The notes under the pieces: model-generated
What the model was told of the DNA's origin: nothing
The model's database searches: none
Seen by the model: only the letters and a program-made list of their open reading frames with translations
Assembly (NCBI GenBank): GCA_002803225.1
Contig: NXFV01000993.1
Coordinates: forward strand, 54,882 to 118,881
Source of the DNA: Gamarada debralockiae
Taxonomy: Eukaryota; Ascomycota; Leotiomycetes; Helotiales; Hyphodiscaceae
DNA: 64,000 bases
Direction of reading: 5' to 3'
In this document: piece by piece, positions 23,279 through 35,543 of the stretch
Layout: every line of letters begins with the position of its first letter
Position numbering within the stretch: position 1 is the stretch's first letter
Made by a program: the position numbers and the translations under genes

Positions 23279-25373
23279 ATGGAACTTGTTGCTCCAACCA
23301 CTGAGTTGAAAACCAACCATCCGCATGACACATCATCAACTGCAGACTTGTTTGAAAACTATGATTTTATTGTCATCGGAGGTGGCACAGCAGGATTGAC
23401 AGTTGCTTCACGTCTGACAGAGGATCCCAAAGTGCGCGTTCTCGTAGTCGAGGCTGGTGCGAACCGACTCGAGGACCCCAAAATTCTTACCCCAGGTCTG
23501 GCTGCCTCGATGAATGACGACCCGAACTATGATTGGTCTTTCAAAACTGTCCCCCAGGTGAGTCTTCTCTGACGCCTGAAGTAAGCTTGCTAATGCTGCC
23601 ACCAGAAAGAGCTCCATGGACGCCAAATCGGTCACCCAAGAGGCAAGGTTCTAGGGGGGAGCAGCGCCGTCTTCCGAATGAAAATGGTCTTCAACTCCAG
23701 GTCCGCGTTTGATGCGTGGGAGAAAATGGGCAATCCGGGTTGGAATTGGAAGACGATGCTGCCATACATCCGCCGCTTCCATACCCAAGCTCCAACACCG
23801 GAAACATTTAAAGAGATTGCAGCTCTCGCCCATGAAGATGAAGGCGTCCAATCAAGCGAAGGCCCCATTCAAACTGGGTATTGTGACACTGACCTAGCCG
23901 ATAAAGCTTGGTACGAGACTTGGAAGAAGATCATGGCGGACCTGAAGTACGATGGGAACGGCCAAGGTGGTTTTGTCGCATCTTCTTCTATTGATCCAAA
24001 GACCAGGACGCGCAGTTATGCTGGAACAGCATACTACTCAGCTGATGTTTCCTCTCGTTCGAATTTGCGGGTCGTCACTGAGGCTTTGGTAGAGAAAATA
24101 ATTCTCCAGCAAGGAAGCGACGTGACCGCAACAGGAGTTCAATTTGTGTCGAAGACGGGAGAGCGTTTCAATATCCAAGCGAAGAAAGAAGTGATTCTCT
24201 CCGCAGGGGTAATGCAGTCGCCTCAAATTCTTGAACTCTCAGGCATTGGCTCCCCGGATATTTTGGAAACGCATGGCGTTGAGGTGGTAGTCGAAAATCG
24301 CAATGTTGGTGAACACCTTCAAGACCACGCAGCTTGTGCGATATCCTTCGAGGTAGCCGACGGTGTTCCAACAGCTGACGCACTCCTGCGAGATCCGAAA
24401 ATCTTCGCATCAGTCCTTGAAACCTACCAGAAAGATCGCTCTGGGCCTCTTGGACAATTTTTTGTAGACTCCGCCCACGTTTCCCCACCCGAAACCTTTG
24501 GTCTAGAAGGGAAGAGCTTCTTACCCAAGCTACTCCATCAGCTCACTCCAAACTCACCGACCAAGACAGCATACGACAACCTCAAAGAAGAAGTTCTCCT
24601 GGATCATTTGACGAAGGATGATGGCGCAACAATCCACAACTTCGTGAGGACTATCAGCTCTTTGATTTTCCACCTCCCGCTCTCGTTCACTCTCATGCGC
24701 TCTGTTTACTCCCGAGCCTTCCACACACAGCGCTAGTCACTTCATTTATCCTTGAAATATTCTTAATTGGGACATTACTGACTCCCCGGCGATCTAGATG
24801 GCGAAAGTTGGATTGAATATTGGCGTGACCAACTTGGGTGAAAAACTCGAGCCAAAATACGACGGAAATTACTTTACCTTGTTCGCCTCCCTAAACCACC
24901 CCTTCTCCCAAGGCAATATCCACATCAACTCTGCGTCTCCCACTGACAAACCCACCTTCGACCCCAAATACCTCTCCCATCCCATGGATCTGGAGCTACT
25001 CGCTCGGCACATCCAATTCTTCTCTGTTCTTCTCTCAACACCTCCGTTATCGCAATTCTTTAAACCGAATGGACGACGTATGCCGACTGATGCGTTTCCG
25101 AATGGCACGGAAGCCCCTACTTTAGAGGAAGCGAAGGAGTTGGTGAGGAGATGTTTGTTGTCAAATTATCACCCGATGGGCACATGTGCTATGGGGAAGA
25201 GAGAGGTGGGTGGCGTGGTCGATGAGCGATTGAGAGTGTATGGGGTGAAGGGCCTGAGGGTTGTGGATGCCAGTGTGTTCCCCCTGATGACGAGAGGCAA
25301 CCCAATAACTAGTGTTTATGCGGTCGGGGAGCGAGCAGTGGATTTGATCAAGGAGGATTGGAAGGGGAAGTAG
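23279..25373 (+). CDS. GMC (glucose-methanol-choline) family FAD oxidoreductase
   Basis: Three exons (23279-23557, 23606-24643, 24798-25373) join in frame to 630 residues, a normal length for the family. Introns are 48 nt (GTGAGT/ACCAG) and 154 nt (GTGAGG/TCTAG). The Rossmann FAD motif is at about residues 32-58 (FIVIGGGTAGLTVASRL, then VLVVEAG). The first GMC signature is in exon 2 (HPRGKVLGGSSAVFRM) and the second is SAGVMQSPQILELSGIG. The C-terminus has the catalytic-region pattern: YHPMGTCAMG with the conserved His, and VVDASVFPLMTRGNP followed by TSVYAVGERAVDLI. There is no signal peptide, so the enzyme is probably intracellular. Aryl-alcohol oxidase, choline dehydrogenase and secondary-metabolite roles are all possible, and the substrate is not predictable from sequence. 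The second intron creates a false stop if left unspliced. Confidence 0.92.
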
Positions 25374-25661
25374 CCTACGAGCTTTAGGGAAGGGAGAGTA
25401 CCTGGCCGCGATGTACTCGCTATCAACCACATTAAGGAACAAATTACTCGCATAACAGAGCTGAGGCTTATTCCAGATTCGGATTGAGATTCAACCGTTG
25501 CAACAGTTCTTCTGAAGATTCCTTGTAAGTTGCCAGCTTTAGTCAATCCTGTAAGAAGCCATATTCCTATCAATGCTCAATGCTCCATGCCCCTGTAACC
25601 CCCACAACGAAATCCGTCTCGTCAAATAATCCACCACTCTTAACCCCATATCCTGAGCTTA

Positions 25662-26108
25662 CAGTTCAGCCAGGGTAAAGAAATGCGCCACCAGGGTAGA
25701 AAAACACGCTAGTCAAATACGCTTTTTTTTTTTCCTACCTTGGCTGAGCTTTGACGGTATACTATGAGCATATGCTCAGCTAAAGTTGAGAATATGCTAA
25801 AGCCTAAAGTATAACTCAAGCATATGCTCAACTTTAGGGGAGCATATGCTAAGTATATACTTAATAGAACTCTCGTGCCCGACGCCTATCTCCTTAAGAA
25901 AAAGGAGGGGGAATCCCCTCGAGCCCATTCGGGTCGGGGGAGCCCTTACCCCCCCTTTCGTCAGGCTCAAGGGCGTTATTTTCAAAGTTAAAGTCGGGAG
26001 TAAGTTAATTATCTTAAGTATACACGTGAATTCTCTACCCTGGGTGAGCACCGTGCCGAAGTTTTCCCCTCTACCCTGGTGGCGCTTTTCTCTACCCTGG
26101 ATGAACTG
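25662..26108. mobile_element. 447-bp MITE-like element with 39-bp terminal inverted repeats
   Basis: The sequence at 25662-25700 (starting CAGTTCAGCCAGGGTAAAG) is repeated in inverted orientation at 26070-26108 with three mismatches over the inner 36 bp (G/T, A/G, T/A). The interior has no coding frame. It contains four copies of an AGCATATGCT-type palindrome between about 25765 and 25852 and a T10 run near 25724. The CCAGGGTAGA core occurs twice within each end. Termini of the form CAGT...ACTG are common in DNA transposons. No perfect target duplication is visible (TA on the left, GA on the right). A non-autonomous class II element is the simplest reading. Confidence 0.75.
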
Positions 26109-28565
26109 GAACTCGCCACATCCTTCGACCCGGTCCCATTTCTCGCACTCCTAGTGGGGGTTAAGTCCGAAGCTATCTCGGCATCGACACGAGGAGTGGC
26201 GTCACGGGAGTAACGGACCAACCGCGCTTTATGCTCAGACTCTGATCTCGGTCCTGCTCCTCTGCTGGTAAGATGGAGGTCCCTGAGATACTAGAGAGTC
26301 GTTCAGACACTCTGTACTGCTTTTATTAGCTTCCGTGTAAAGGTCTTCGGCCCCGCGGCTATCTGACCTGTGAGTGGACTTCTCCGTTACTGCTCCTCCT
26401 ACCGCTGACTCTGCCAAATACCCATACTCGTCTGGAGTCGAGACTTGAACGACTCCATCCTATGGTGTCATGGTGGAGGCGGAACCAAGACCTCCCACCA
26501 GCCTAGGTTTGGCAGGCTGTTCGCCTTGCGCCTTTTGTCTCAGGAAGCGTTTCTCCGGAGAGTCACCCCCATTGTGTAATCCAATCTCCGTGGTCTTCAA
26601 GATACTTCCACACCTCTACCCGAGCCTCTCCAATCCAACTAGGAGACCATTCCTGGGAGACCGCGGCTTATGTCTGTTATTTTATATTCTCCTATATTGA
26701 GTGTCTCTCCGTTTTGGTCACGGAGAAACTTATCTCAAAGCCTCTGTAGTCTCCTGCTTCACCCTTTGAACGTTCAACTCTAGATCTATCTTATTTTTTC
26801 TCTTATTTCCGTTATTATCTTTTCTTGAATATTCTTTCAAACTGTTGTCCTTTTTTGCAAGCTCTATCAAAAAATATTACTTTATTTTAAGCTCTTCCTC
26901 GGCCCTCTCTGCTTCTTTCGGAGAACTGAAATTTTACTGATTTATCTTGTCTTCGACGATTTCGAAGATCAAGTTTTGCTTTCCGATCTTCACTAGCCAG
27001 TCGGATTCTCTCCTCATTTTCCTTTGTTATAAAGCGTTGTCGATGTGATTCAGGACAAGTCATTCCTAACATGTTATAAGGAACTTGGATTGTCGGTGTC
27101 ACCATTATTAGAAACCTATAAAAATCCACAGAATGAGTACAAATTTAATTGGTGAATAGTATATTTGACAGTCAAGTAAATAAGTACTTATTTTTACTTG
27201 TTCATTCGGGGGTAATTTCAATGAGAGAAGCCTTAGAATCGCTAGATCCGGATTCAGCTCCTCAGTCTGAGTCTATATTTAAAGAGTTACTGTGCAGAAA
27301 ATAGGCAAGTCCGGAATCAAGGTACTACGAAGGTTCATAAGTTTTCTAATTCAATTTTATAAGGAGCCGAATTTGGACGCTGCTATCTAAAATCTGGCCT
27401 TGTGTTCTCACTAATGTTTCTGCCCCCTGTCTCTACACCCTGTCTCTGCCCTCCTCCTCAATCTACGCCTCTCTGTTACTCACATCGTCCTGCTCCCCAT
27501 ATACTCTATTCGAAATCATCTCATTGATTGGCTAGCAGTTGCAGGAGATCGGTTGGACCTACTATCCCCCCCTTAAATAAAGGTTATTTCCCTACTTTTA
27601 CAGCGGCTGAAGGCGATTCTGACCCCTTTGTCGCGCCAGCGCTTCCGATCCGTCAGCTGTTCCTCATGCGCCAGCGCCTTGGGTCCAATTCTGATCCTAT
27701 CTCACGCCAGCGACCTCATGCGGCAGCGCAATCCAGACGACCAGCGCCTTGGGTCCAATTCTTGAAGCCTCTCCGACCCAGCTTGCAGCTAGCACAGAAC
27801 AACCAACCTAGCCACAATCTTGATGTATCTAGACCGCAGGTCACCCGACACGCTCCACCAGCATTTGGACAAGCACGCCAGTCGATCACCCTCCCCAACC
27901 TGTGACAGAAACTCAGGGCAATGAATCAGACTTCCAGCCTCACATACTGTTTAAAGCATCACCAGTGACCTTAAATCATAAATAATATTAGCTCCTAGAT
28001 TACATAAGCAATTTCTGACATAAGGAATGCTCTAGAAACATTATATCGCGTATATAAACCTTATCACCCTGCCTTTAGAAGAGCGAGGCAGCCAAATAGA
28101 GTAATTTGTAACACTAGTGTCTGAGGCTCATTTCTCCCCTCGCTTAAAATTGGCTAACTAGCGTCTTGTAACATATCTGAAGGCTTGAACTATTATAATT
28201 CCATGGTCTACTAGAATTTTGCATTCACTGACAAGGCTGAAGTAAATGAAGCTCATGCACAAAATCGTTATTAGAGCAGGCGCTTGATGGCAAAGTCTAT
28301 TACGGGCTCAAACTCTTTTACTTCAAAGGTATAATGAAGAATGTGTAATATTCTGAAAAGTTAAATTTGGTGTGAATTCCTGTATTATAGTCCAACCACT
28401 CTATATTCTAAGATTACTTCATTCTAGACCCAAACGCCGTCATTCATATGCAATGTAACCCAGCAAAAAATACAACAATTTCAAACGCCCACGCTCATGA
28501 TAGGAAATCCTCCAAAAAAGTGCAGTCGCCGGGAAACCTCAAGCGCATTCTGTTCCAATTATAGA
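26109..28565. other. Mobile-element-derived, gene-poor DNA
   Basis: No intact gene is supported. There is a near-palindrome at 27173-27200 (CAAGTAAATAAGT arms). A 22-bp direct repeat (CCAGCGCCTTGGGTCCAATT core) occurs at about 27672 and 27741 within a Ser/Pro-rich 125-codon frame (27528-27905, +) that I do not recognise. The minus-strand frame at 26887-27129 is charged but too short to classify. The 28.0-28.5 kb part is A/T-rich. The stretch looks like fragments of old retroelements. Confidence 0.4.
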
Positions 28566-29984
28566 TTAAGCCTTTACCTTAAGACCAAAGCCAGCTTTGG
28601 CGACACGAGTCACACCCACTGCCACAGTCGAAACAGCCACTAGACAAGCGCAGAATAGCTGGAGCGCAATCCAGCCGCCCGATGAGAATATGACGCCGCC
28701 GACAGGTGAACCGATCAGCAACCCAGCCGCGGGGAAAAGACAGCCCATTCCCACCCAAGTTCCTATCAGGGCAGGTTCTGGGGCCAGCGAAGCGAGGACT
28801 CCAGTGACAAGCGAGACAAAGGAGCCGGACAAGAACCCATAGAAAGCTGCAAACACAGTTATTCCTGCGTAACTTGTAGCTGGGATCCAACAGAAAGCGG
28901 TGATCATAGCCCCAACCGTGCAAACCGTGATGGTGTTGAGCTGTCCATAATAATCCGCCAGATAGCCGGGCAAGATCCTGCCCAGGATGCTGGCCGCGTT
29001 CATTGTAATGAGGCTGTAGAATGCCATGTCGGCGGTTACACCATGGACGCGCGAAGAAGTGCAGTATTCCGTGATGTAGAAGAATGGTATGTACAATCCC
29101 ATATACGCGATGAAGGTACTGGCTCCGAACAAGAGGAAGGCTGGGGTCTTGAAAGCTCGAGTGTCGAAGATTATACGGGGTGACTTTGATTTTTTAACTC
29201 GAAGGAGGACGATAGCGATGATTGAGGTGCCGAGTATAATAAAGGCAATGGCGCGCGTGGCCCACCCGAAGCCGCTGTGTGATTTGATTGCACGGAAAAT
29301 GATAGGGAAAATGATACCGCCAATGCTACCTGCTGAGGCCGCGATACCCATGACGAACAACCTATGTCGTTTGAAGTTTAACGATACGACGCCTGCGGAG
29401 ACAATGAATAGACAGCCATTGCCCAGCCCGATGCACAAGCCCTGTGCCAGTATAAATTGCCAGTACTGTTTGCAGATGCTGGTCATCATCATGCCAAAAA
29501 CCACCAAAAAGGAGCCAGCAATCGTCAGTTCGCGAGCATACCCCCTGTCGAAGAGGGGGCCAGTAATTATCATAGTAACTAGAAGGAGGAAACCTTGCAG
29601 AGACCCAATCCAGGAGATTTGGCTGTCAGTGACTGAGGAGATGAAGCCTTCTGCGTACAAGGTCTGAAAGACGCCAAAAGTGTTGATGAGGCCCCTGTGG
29701 CAGTTATGAGTGACTGTATGGGCGCGACCCTTGAGGGAGAGAGCTTGAACGTACCATGAGTTTAGGAAAAGGATAAAGCCGACGATCCCTTGAGAAATGG
29801 CTGCCCAGGTCCTTTCTGATGGCTCTGAAGATGCGAGAAGATGCTGTGGCGATGGAGTCAGTGCTGGAAGAGCCGCCTCCTCGTCTCTTATACTAGACGA
29901 GAAGGCAGACTCGGACCCACTGAAACCGGAGCCATCGCCTTCTTTTTCACGCAGCCTTTCTTGGTCAACAAGGGAGGGAGTCAT
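28566..29984 (-). CDS. MFS transporter, monocarboxylate porter (MCT)-like
   Basis: Two exons (29984-29755 and 29694-28566) encode 452 residues. The 60-nt intron has GTACGT/CACAG ends, and splicing restores the family's conserved first-helix join NSWGLINTFGVFQ. The N-terminus is cytosolic, acidic and Ser-rich. About twelve hydrophobic spans follow; the loop between helices 2 and 3 contains GPLFDRGYARELTIAGSF, the usual D-x-G-x-R position of the MCT subfamily. Later landmarks are GLGNGCLFIVSAGVVS, KRHRLFVMGIAASAGSIGG, GRILPGYLADYYG and ASLAPEPALIGTWVGM. Fungal proteins of this class (Mch-like) sit in the plasma or vacuolar membrane; some move riboflavin or carboxylates, but the substrate cannot be read from sequence. 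It is an intact island inside transposon-rich DNA. Confidence 0.9.
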   Translation of the reverse strand: MTPSLVDQERLREKEGDGSGFSGSESAFSSSIRDEEAALPALTPSPQHLLASSEPSERTWAAISQGIVGFILFLNSWYVQALSLKGRAHTVTHNCHRGLINTFGVFQTLYAEGFISSVTDSQISWIGSLQGFLLLVTMIITGPLFDRGYARELTIAGSFLVVFGMMMTSICKQYWQFILAQGLCIGLGNGCLFIVSAGVVSLNFKRHRLFVMGIAASAGSIGGIIFPIIFRAIKSHSGFGWATRAIAFIILGTSIIAIVLLRVKKSKSPRIIFDTRAFKTPAFLLFGASTFIAYMGLYIPFFYITEYCTSSRVHGVTADMAFYSLITMNAASILGRILPGYLADYYGQLNTITVCTVGAMITAFCWIPATSYAGITVFAAFYGFLSGSFVSLVTGVLASLAPEPALIGTWVGMGCLFPAAGLLIGSPVGGVIFSSGGWIALQLFCACLVAVSTVAVGVTRVAKAGFGLKVKA

Positions 29985-31269
29985 TGTGCCAGGTCTGGGA
30001 CAGAAACTGATTCAGGCGCTTCAGTTATGGAGTGGTAGATATTGCAACTGTTGCTGTGTTTCTTTGAATGTCTTGCTTTTGAACCGATGAGGAGCAAAGA
30101 GAAGCAAAGCTCTTCCCAGGACACATTCATATACTCCAGGAAGAAACACAAGTCCTGCCATATTCACATATCTTTGTAATGTGAACCTTTGTAATCGCAC
30201 ACCTTCGCACTCCAGGTTTCTAGTACTGGTATCTCCAACCTTAGCCAAAATCAGAAAAAGAAGATGCATTAGGCGACTTACAGGGTCGTAAACTGCTAAG
30301 AATCGTCTAGTCATTTAGTAAGAGGTGGCACTGGAAGGTAGCCTGAGATCGCATAACCGAGCCCTTACTCCGCGGAAAAAAATGAGGGCCATTCGGCTGG
30401 AGCAGGGATTGCATCAAGAACCCACCACTCAAAGCACTTAGCGTGCGCCGAAGCCTGAAACAACTGCCGATGGAGGGCCCGTTTGCGTGTGCTACCCCAA
30501 AAAGCTTAATAAGGTACGGACGTACGCTATTGCATCATCTGAACAGCGACATGCCGCATTCACTGCCGCTTCGTGCTTCTCTTGAATATGTTGATTCTGT
30601 TGATTTTGCTGACGTTGTCTGTTCCATCGCTTTGATCCAATTAATAATAGTCGAGCATTTATAATGTCCCTAAGACAGAAGCGTGTTCACCTGCTGTGTT
30701 CGTGATTTGGTTATCAGAGAAAAGGTATTTATTCGCCGCTATTATTCAGTATGAGGAGTTCAGAAAGGCTGTCGATGTTGTTGACTCCTTTAGTACGAAC
30801 CTAAGCGGCGCAGCCTGAGAACTGATCAATACCTACTCAGCTGGGAAGTGCAAGGCTCTCAGCTGCACCCCAGGTACCCACACTATTCTTATTCGCAACT
30901 TCTAATTCATCCTTACTCACAATTGAGCGGCATGATACGTCACAGCACCTGCTGCAATGGCAAAATACGGAGCGCCTATGGGAGAGGCTTGTCCGAGACT
31001 CGAACCGAGAACCCGTGCGCAATCAGGGTTTCCGTACCTCGAACACCTTGCAAGCTTGGCAGACAATTGACCACCAGGTATTTCTATACAAAGCCTTCTT
31101 GTTTGAGTAAATGAGAAACCATATTATTTGTAAGCTATCGCAATCCGTCAGAACTTCGATATATAGCCTAGCTGTGCAGCAGACTCTCGAGGACCATTCG
31201 GATTTGGTCAACGCTGTACCCTTCTTGATATATTAGAAGATCACGTGGGAAGCGCCAAGATTTCGACCT
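29985..31269. other. Upstream of the MFS gene; no gene seen
   Basis: The promoter of the transporter must lie at its left end. Short frames have no family resemblance. The interval includes a tRNA-like A-box/B-box pair described separately. Nothing else is supported. Confidence 0.45.
30995..31073 (-). other. tRNA-like A-box/B-box pair, possible SINE remnant
   Basis: On the minus strand, TGGTCAATTGTCTG (31073-31060) resembles an RNA polymerase III A box and GGTTCGAGTCTC (31006-30995) a B box. They are spaced about 53 nt apart, as in tRNA genes or tRNA-derived SINEs. A good cloverleaf cannot be drawn: the T-stem and anticodon stem do not pair properly. This is either a decayed tRNA or SINE head, or chance. 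Confidence 0.25.
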
Positions 31270-31480
31270 GCACCAGGGGGTGACAAGATAATCGGGACAG
31301 TCGAAAATTATAACCCTCATTTAACTCTTTAACACAACAAAATGTAAATTTTTGAACCACAGAATTATTCATTGGAAAATTTCTCTATACGCATATCTAT
31401 TTTATTTTATTGCCGTAGCTGATAGAGAAAATTGGAGCGCATTATTCGAGTGTCCCGATTATCTTGTCACCCCTTGGTGC
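31270..31480. mobile_element. 211-bp MITE-like element
   Basis: The left end at 31270 (GCACCAGGGGGTGACAAGAT) is matched in inverted orientation by the right end at 31480, with one mismatch over about 30 bp and a further short extension of the match (TCGAA). The interior is A/T-rich and non-coding. The GTGACAAGATAATCGGGACA core looks like the terminal repeats of Fot1/pogo-like elements; that link is from memory. No clear target duplication is seen. Confidence 0.75.
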
Positions 31481-34400
31481 TGTCAGGAATTGCTTATGTA
31501 ATCACCGCGTTGTGACTGGGAGAGCCCCATCACTATTTTCTTCATGCATTCATCATCAACCTTCTGCTCACACTATCAATACAAGCTGTGAAGTTTATCA
31601 AGCTCATTAATCTAACATCACTGTTGTGCCCTGTCACTATTACCATAACCGCTCTAACCTTCTGACACGATCTACTGTAATAATATTTATTTCGAGACTT
31701 ATGACAAGACGCTGATCTCTAATACATATCAAAAGGTAAGATGAGCGGTTAATTTTTGTTGTCTTCTTCTTCAAGACACGATTCCCATCGACATGTCGCT
31801 TGACAACTTTAGTGAGGGCAGCGAGAGCATCCATCTGTGGGAGTCTGACGATAGGAGCCATCGCAGCCGTCGCGTCTTAAAGGACTAGCTGGATGTTACT
31901 TAGGGTTAAAATGCAGCTTATTGGGTAGGAATTGTCGGGGAGTGGGCTGTGAGTTGTAGGGATCACCGCAGCAGCTGAGAAGACGGCTCAGGAATTGCTC
32001 GAGGGACGCTGTAAGAAGGCGGCTGCATTGACGTAATTCCCATGCTGACTACCACAAAATTACATCTCCACCTATCGGCAATTAAGATGTCGCGACTCTG
32101 AAGCATCATAAAGAGACAATGACATGCAATGAGGAGCGTCATCTGATTTGAGCCTGAGTGCCTTTGAGAATTGACAATTCATCATGTTTTCACCGCTACC
32201 ATTCAGCTCAACTAATTCTTATTTGAGCTCCCAGACGTGAAGTCCGGCGATTGCAATCCGACCAACAGAGCAGACAGTATATAATGTAACCCTTCAACAC
32301 CTATTCTCATAGTGTCTTTTGAGGACACAATCTCGTGGCAGCTACCTCTATATCTTCCCTCCCAGACAATCCCGCCATCTCTACAAGGCTCTCTGAAGAT
32401 AACTGCTAATGCTATGGCTAACGTATTTGACTTTATGAACAAGGATAGCGCGGCCTTGATAATTCAACTTCAGATCCAAGACAGCTAACAACTCTTCAAA
32501 GCATATAGGACAAAGGGCAAAGGCTAGGAAGGTGAGCTATTAGACTCACAGCTCTCATAAGCCTGTACTAAGGGGACTTTCAGCGCAATGCTTTATACTT
32601 ACTGACTAGCAGATAATAAGAAGCATCGCTCGAGCTTATCAAACTAATAGAGAGATTCTTATAACATCGCTTTCTCAAGAGCAAACCGCAGTGAACAACT
32701 AACAGACAGCGTACAAACTTGGTAATATTACAAATCCAAACCCTATCTTGCTATAGATTATTACTTCTAAGGAGATGGACAAAGAATTAATTGCAAAGCT
32801 TTTAGCGCTCTATATACAAGCCCCTACCGAAGTCGAATCTACTACAATGGAAGTAGTTTTTGAGCGCTAGCCAAAGTCATCTAGCTGTGACGGCGCTGGC
32901 GCTTGTCATGCGTTAGAGCCTCAGGCATTGGGCTAGGCAGTGATGTTCCCCTTTTAAGGACATCTTGTACATACTCTCCCTTGCTCTTTATCTTGAATTC
33001 TAAGTTATCAACGACACCTGCGCTAGGTTCGTGACACTAGCTGGGTAGCCATGAGTGAGACAGCTCAAGCCTTGGAATACTACTACACAGCTTATCAAGA
33101 GTTCATTCGATTCTATAACACAACCTAAATGCCCTGTAATTATGAATACAGCCTAAAACCTTGGTCTCGGAAAGCGCTGTGATGGCTACCGGCGTCTAAA
33201 TCATTGAGCTCTGGGAGCTGGCTTCTTAAAGTAAGTGTATCCAATGCACTTAAGTAAGATCTTACGCACACCCCTAACGCAAAATAGACAGGCGAAGATG
33301 TAGATGAAGGCTCAACTACTAAAGCAAAGGCATTGCAGCCGAACAGAAGCCTATATCCGATCTTATCTTGTCACTCGAACAGAGTTCTCTAGAGCAACCC
33401 AAGCCATTCTATTTTATCGACTCTAGCTCCAATATTGCGGATCTTTTTGACTCACTGGCCAACATACCCTCTAATCCTCCAGCGCTCTATATTGATCTAG
33501 AAAGGGTCCATCTGTCGTGACAGGGGACTATATTAATTTTTAAGTTCTGGTCTACCCACATAATTGTACCTATTTGGTCGGTGTTCACAGTCTCGGCTCG
33601 GAAGCGTTCTTCAGGGCTGGAGCCAGTGGCCAGACACTGAAACTAGTCCTCGAGTTTGAAACTATTCCACAGGCCTTTTTTGATGTTCGGAATGACTCTG
33701 ACGCGCCTTTTAGCCACTTCTGGATTTGTCTTGCTGGAGTTTAGGATCTCTAAGTTATGGAATCCGCCAGTCGCCGAGTCCGTGGCAGATTCGTTAGTGG
33801 GCTCTCCAAGTGTATCGAAAGGGATCTGATAATGACTACCACGGAGAAGCAAACATGGATAGCATCAAAGGAAAAGGGGCTAAAGCTTTTGCGCCGGAGC
33901 GTGGCGGGAGTTATGAACCTTTCAACACTCGACTATTGGCTATAGATCTCAGCCTGTATTTTGTCCAAGATGTGTAATTGCTCCCTCGGCTATAGTCAGG
34001 TTATTCCTCTAAACTTAGCCATGGGTTTACTGGCAAATGTGAAAACAGCTACTAAAGACAGGGTGAAATTATTGCAGAGCAAGATATACAATGGACATGG
34101 GAAACGTATGGCGGTTGGGCCGTGGTGACTACTTATTTCCGAAGTGCCTTATTCCTTGGAACAATGAGTGTGCTCGGTAGTAGAGCTCTATAGTAGCAGA
34201 TATGATCGCTCCAAACAAGGCTGACATTTGATCTGTCGGCTATGACTTCCTCATAGCTATTGTCATATGTTTTAAGGTGCTGAAACTTCGTCCGCCTTGC
34301 TCAAATAGTGTGGCGGGGTAGGATTTTTCGCACTGTACTACGGCCAGTACGTAGGCTTTTAGGTGGTATAGGACGGAGGAAGTTCGGAAGCCGTGTGAAA

Positions 34401-35190
34401 GGCTAAAGAATGTAAATTGTCGACTGACTGACTAATTGGACTGAACCTAATGACTGAACAACTGCTGAACAAGAATGAAACTCATGATGATTCCTTCTCT
34501 GGGAATACGTAAGCCCCTTATCTCCTGTTACCCCTAGCTTAAACCCTTCCTGGAAGCAACCTCGAGTCCTATCACCCGCTTGTTTTGATAGTGTTCTGCT
34601 GTACCAAACTAGGCCATTTCTGGAAAGTTTTGTATAGATATAAGATCTTTCTTCGATTCGTTATGGGAAGTAAATTTTTAGTATTATTGATTTTTTACTA
34701 AGTACTATACAGGTGTTCGCAATAGATCCTTGGGATGAACTGTCTTGGCGTTTTGATTCCATTCCCCCTAGAATCGGATATGCTTCCATTTTGCCAGATA
34801 TCAACACGAGACTGAGTCTTTATGCCAGACTTAGTAGGCAGAGCGAAACAATGAGTTGATATACTAGTGGATTGTAACGGCATTGAGGCTCGCGGCATAT
34901 CCACAATGTTGCGGGGTCGGATTTTAGAATGTGAAAGCAGCTTAACATTTAGAGAGTAGTGATCCACAGGCTATATATACAGTGAGTGACTCCTACCCTA
35001 GGCAACAGAGTCAAATGGGTTATGACTCAGATGTCACGTTCCAACACACAAGTTGCGCTAACAAACTCCGACCTGGCAATTGACCTGGGGATGTAGACAC
35101 AATGCCGGGTGTATTTTGGGAGAATAGTTGATCAACGAATTCAAGTCAGGATCTACTTCACTAGGACTTGATCGCTGCAAGTCACTATCT

Positions 35191-35484
35191 TGGTAGTCGG
35201 GAAATTCTACCCGGCAATCACCGGACGACTCTTGTGGACGCCAACCAACGTCTTGGATAGAATGGTCTTGGGGATTAGGAAATCTCCTGCAACTATAACT
35301 GGACTGCTGTTGTGCAGATCAATCAACGTCCTGAAAATAACAACCTTAGTGGTCAGGCAAACCGCCCCCATCATAATCAGACTGCTGTTGCGCAGACGAG
35401 TCCTGGATATTATGGTCTTGGGAGTTAAGAAATTCTTCCCTACTATAACTAAACCGCTGTTGTGTAGATGCACTAACGTGCTGG
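35191..35484. repeat. Four diverged tandem units of 66-84 bp
   Basis: Units start at about 35191, 35263, 35347 and 35413. Each contains a TGGT...GG(A/T)NNA segment followed by an ACTATAAC-like part, then CTGCTGTTGTGCAGAT and a CAACGTCCTGG-like end. On the minus strand one frame reads as hydrophilic Gln-rich repeats (SAQQQSDYD, SAQQQSSYS) interrupted by TAA and TGA. This would fit a decayed coding minisatellite. Confidence 0.6.
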
Positions 35485-35517
35485 GGAAAACAGGAATCTT
35501 TTATTAGTATCTCGAAT

Positions 35518-35543
35518 CCCCGATCAAGTTCTTGATCAGGGGG
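35518..35543. repeat. Perfect hairpin-forming inverted repeat
   Basis: CCCCGATCAAG and CTTGATCAGGGG flank a TT loop, giving an 11-bp stem with one bulged base. It is followed by a TTTTTGA stretch. Its role is unknown; it may be part of an old element end. Confidence 0.6.

Noticed and set aside
30960..31075. A complete tRNA gene on the minus strand
   Set aside because: A- and B-box-like words exist, but the T-stem and anticodon stem do not pair, so only a remnant is reported.
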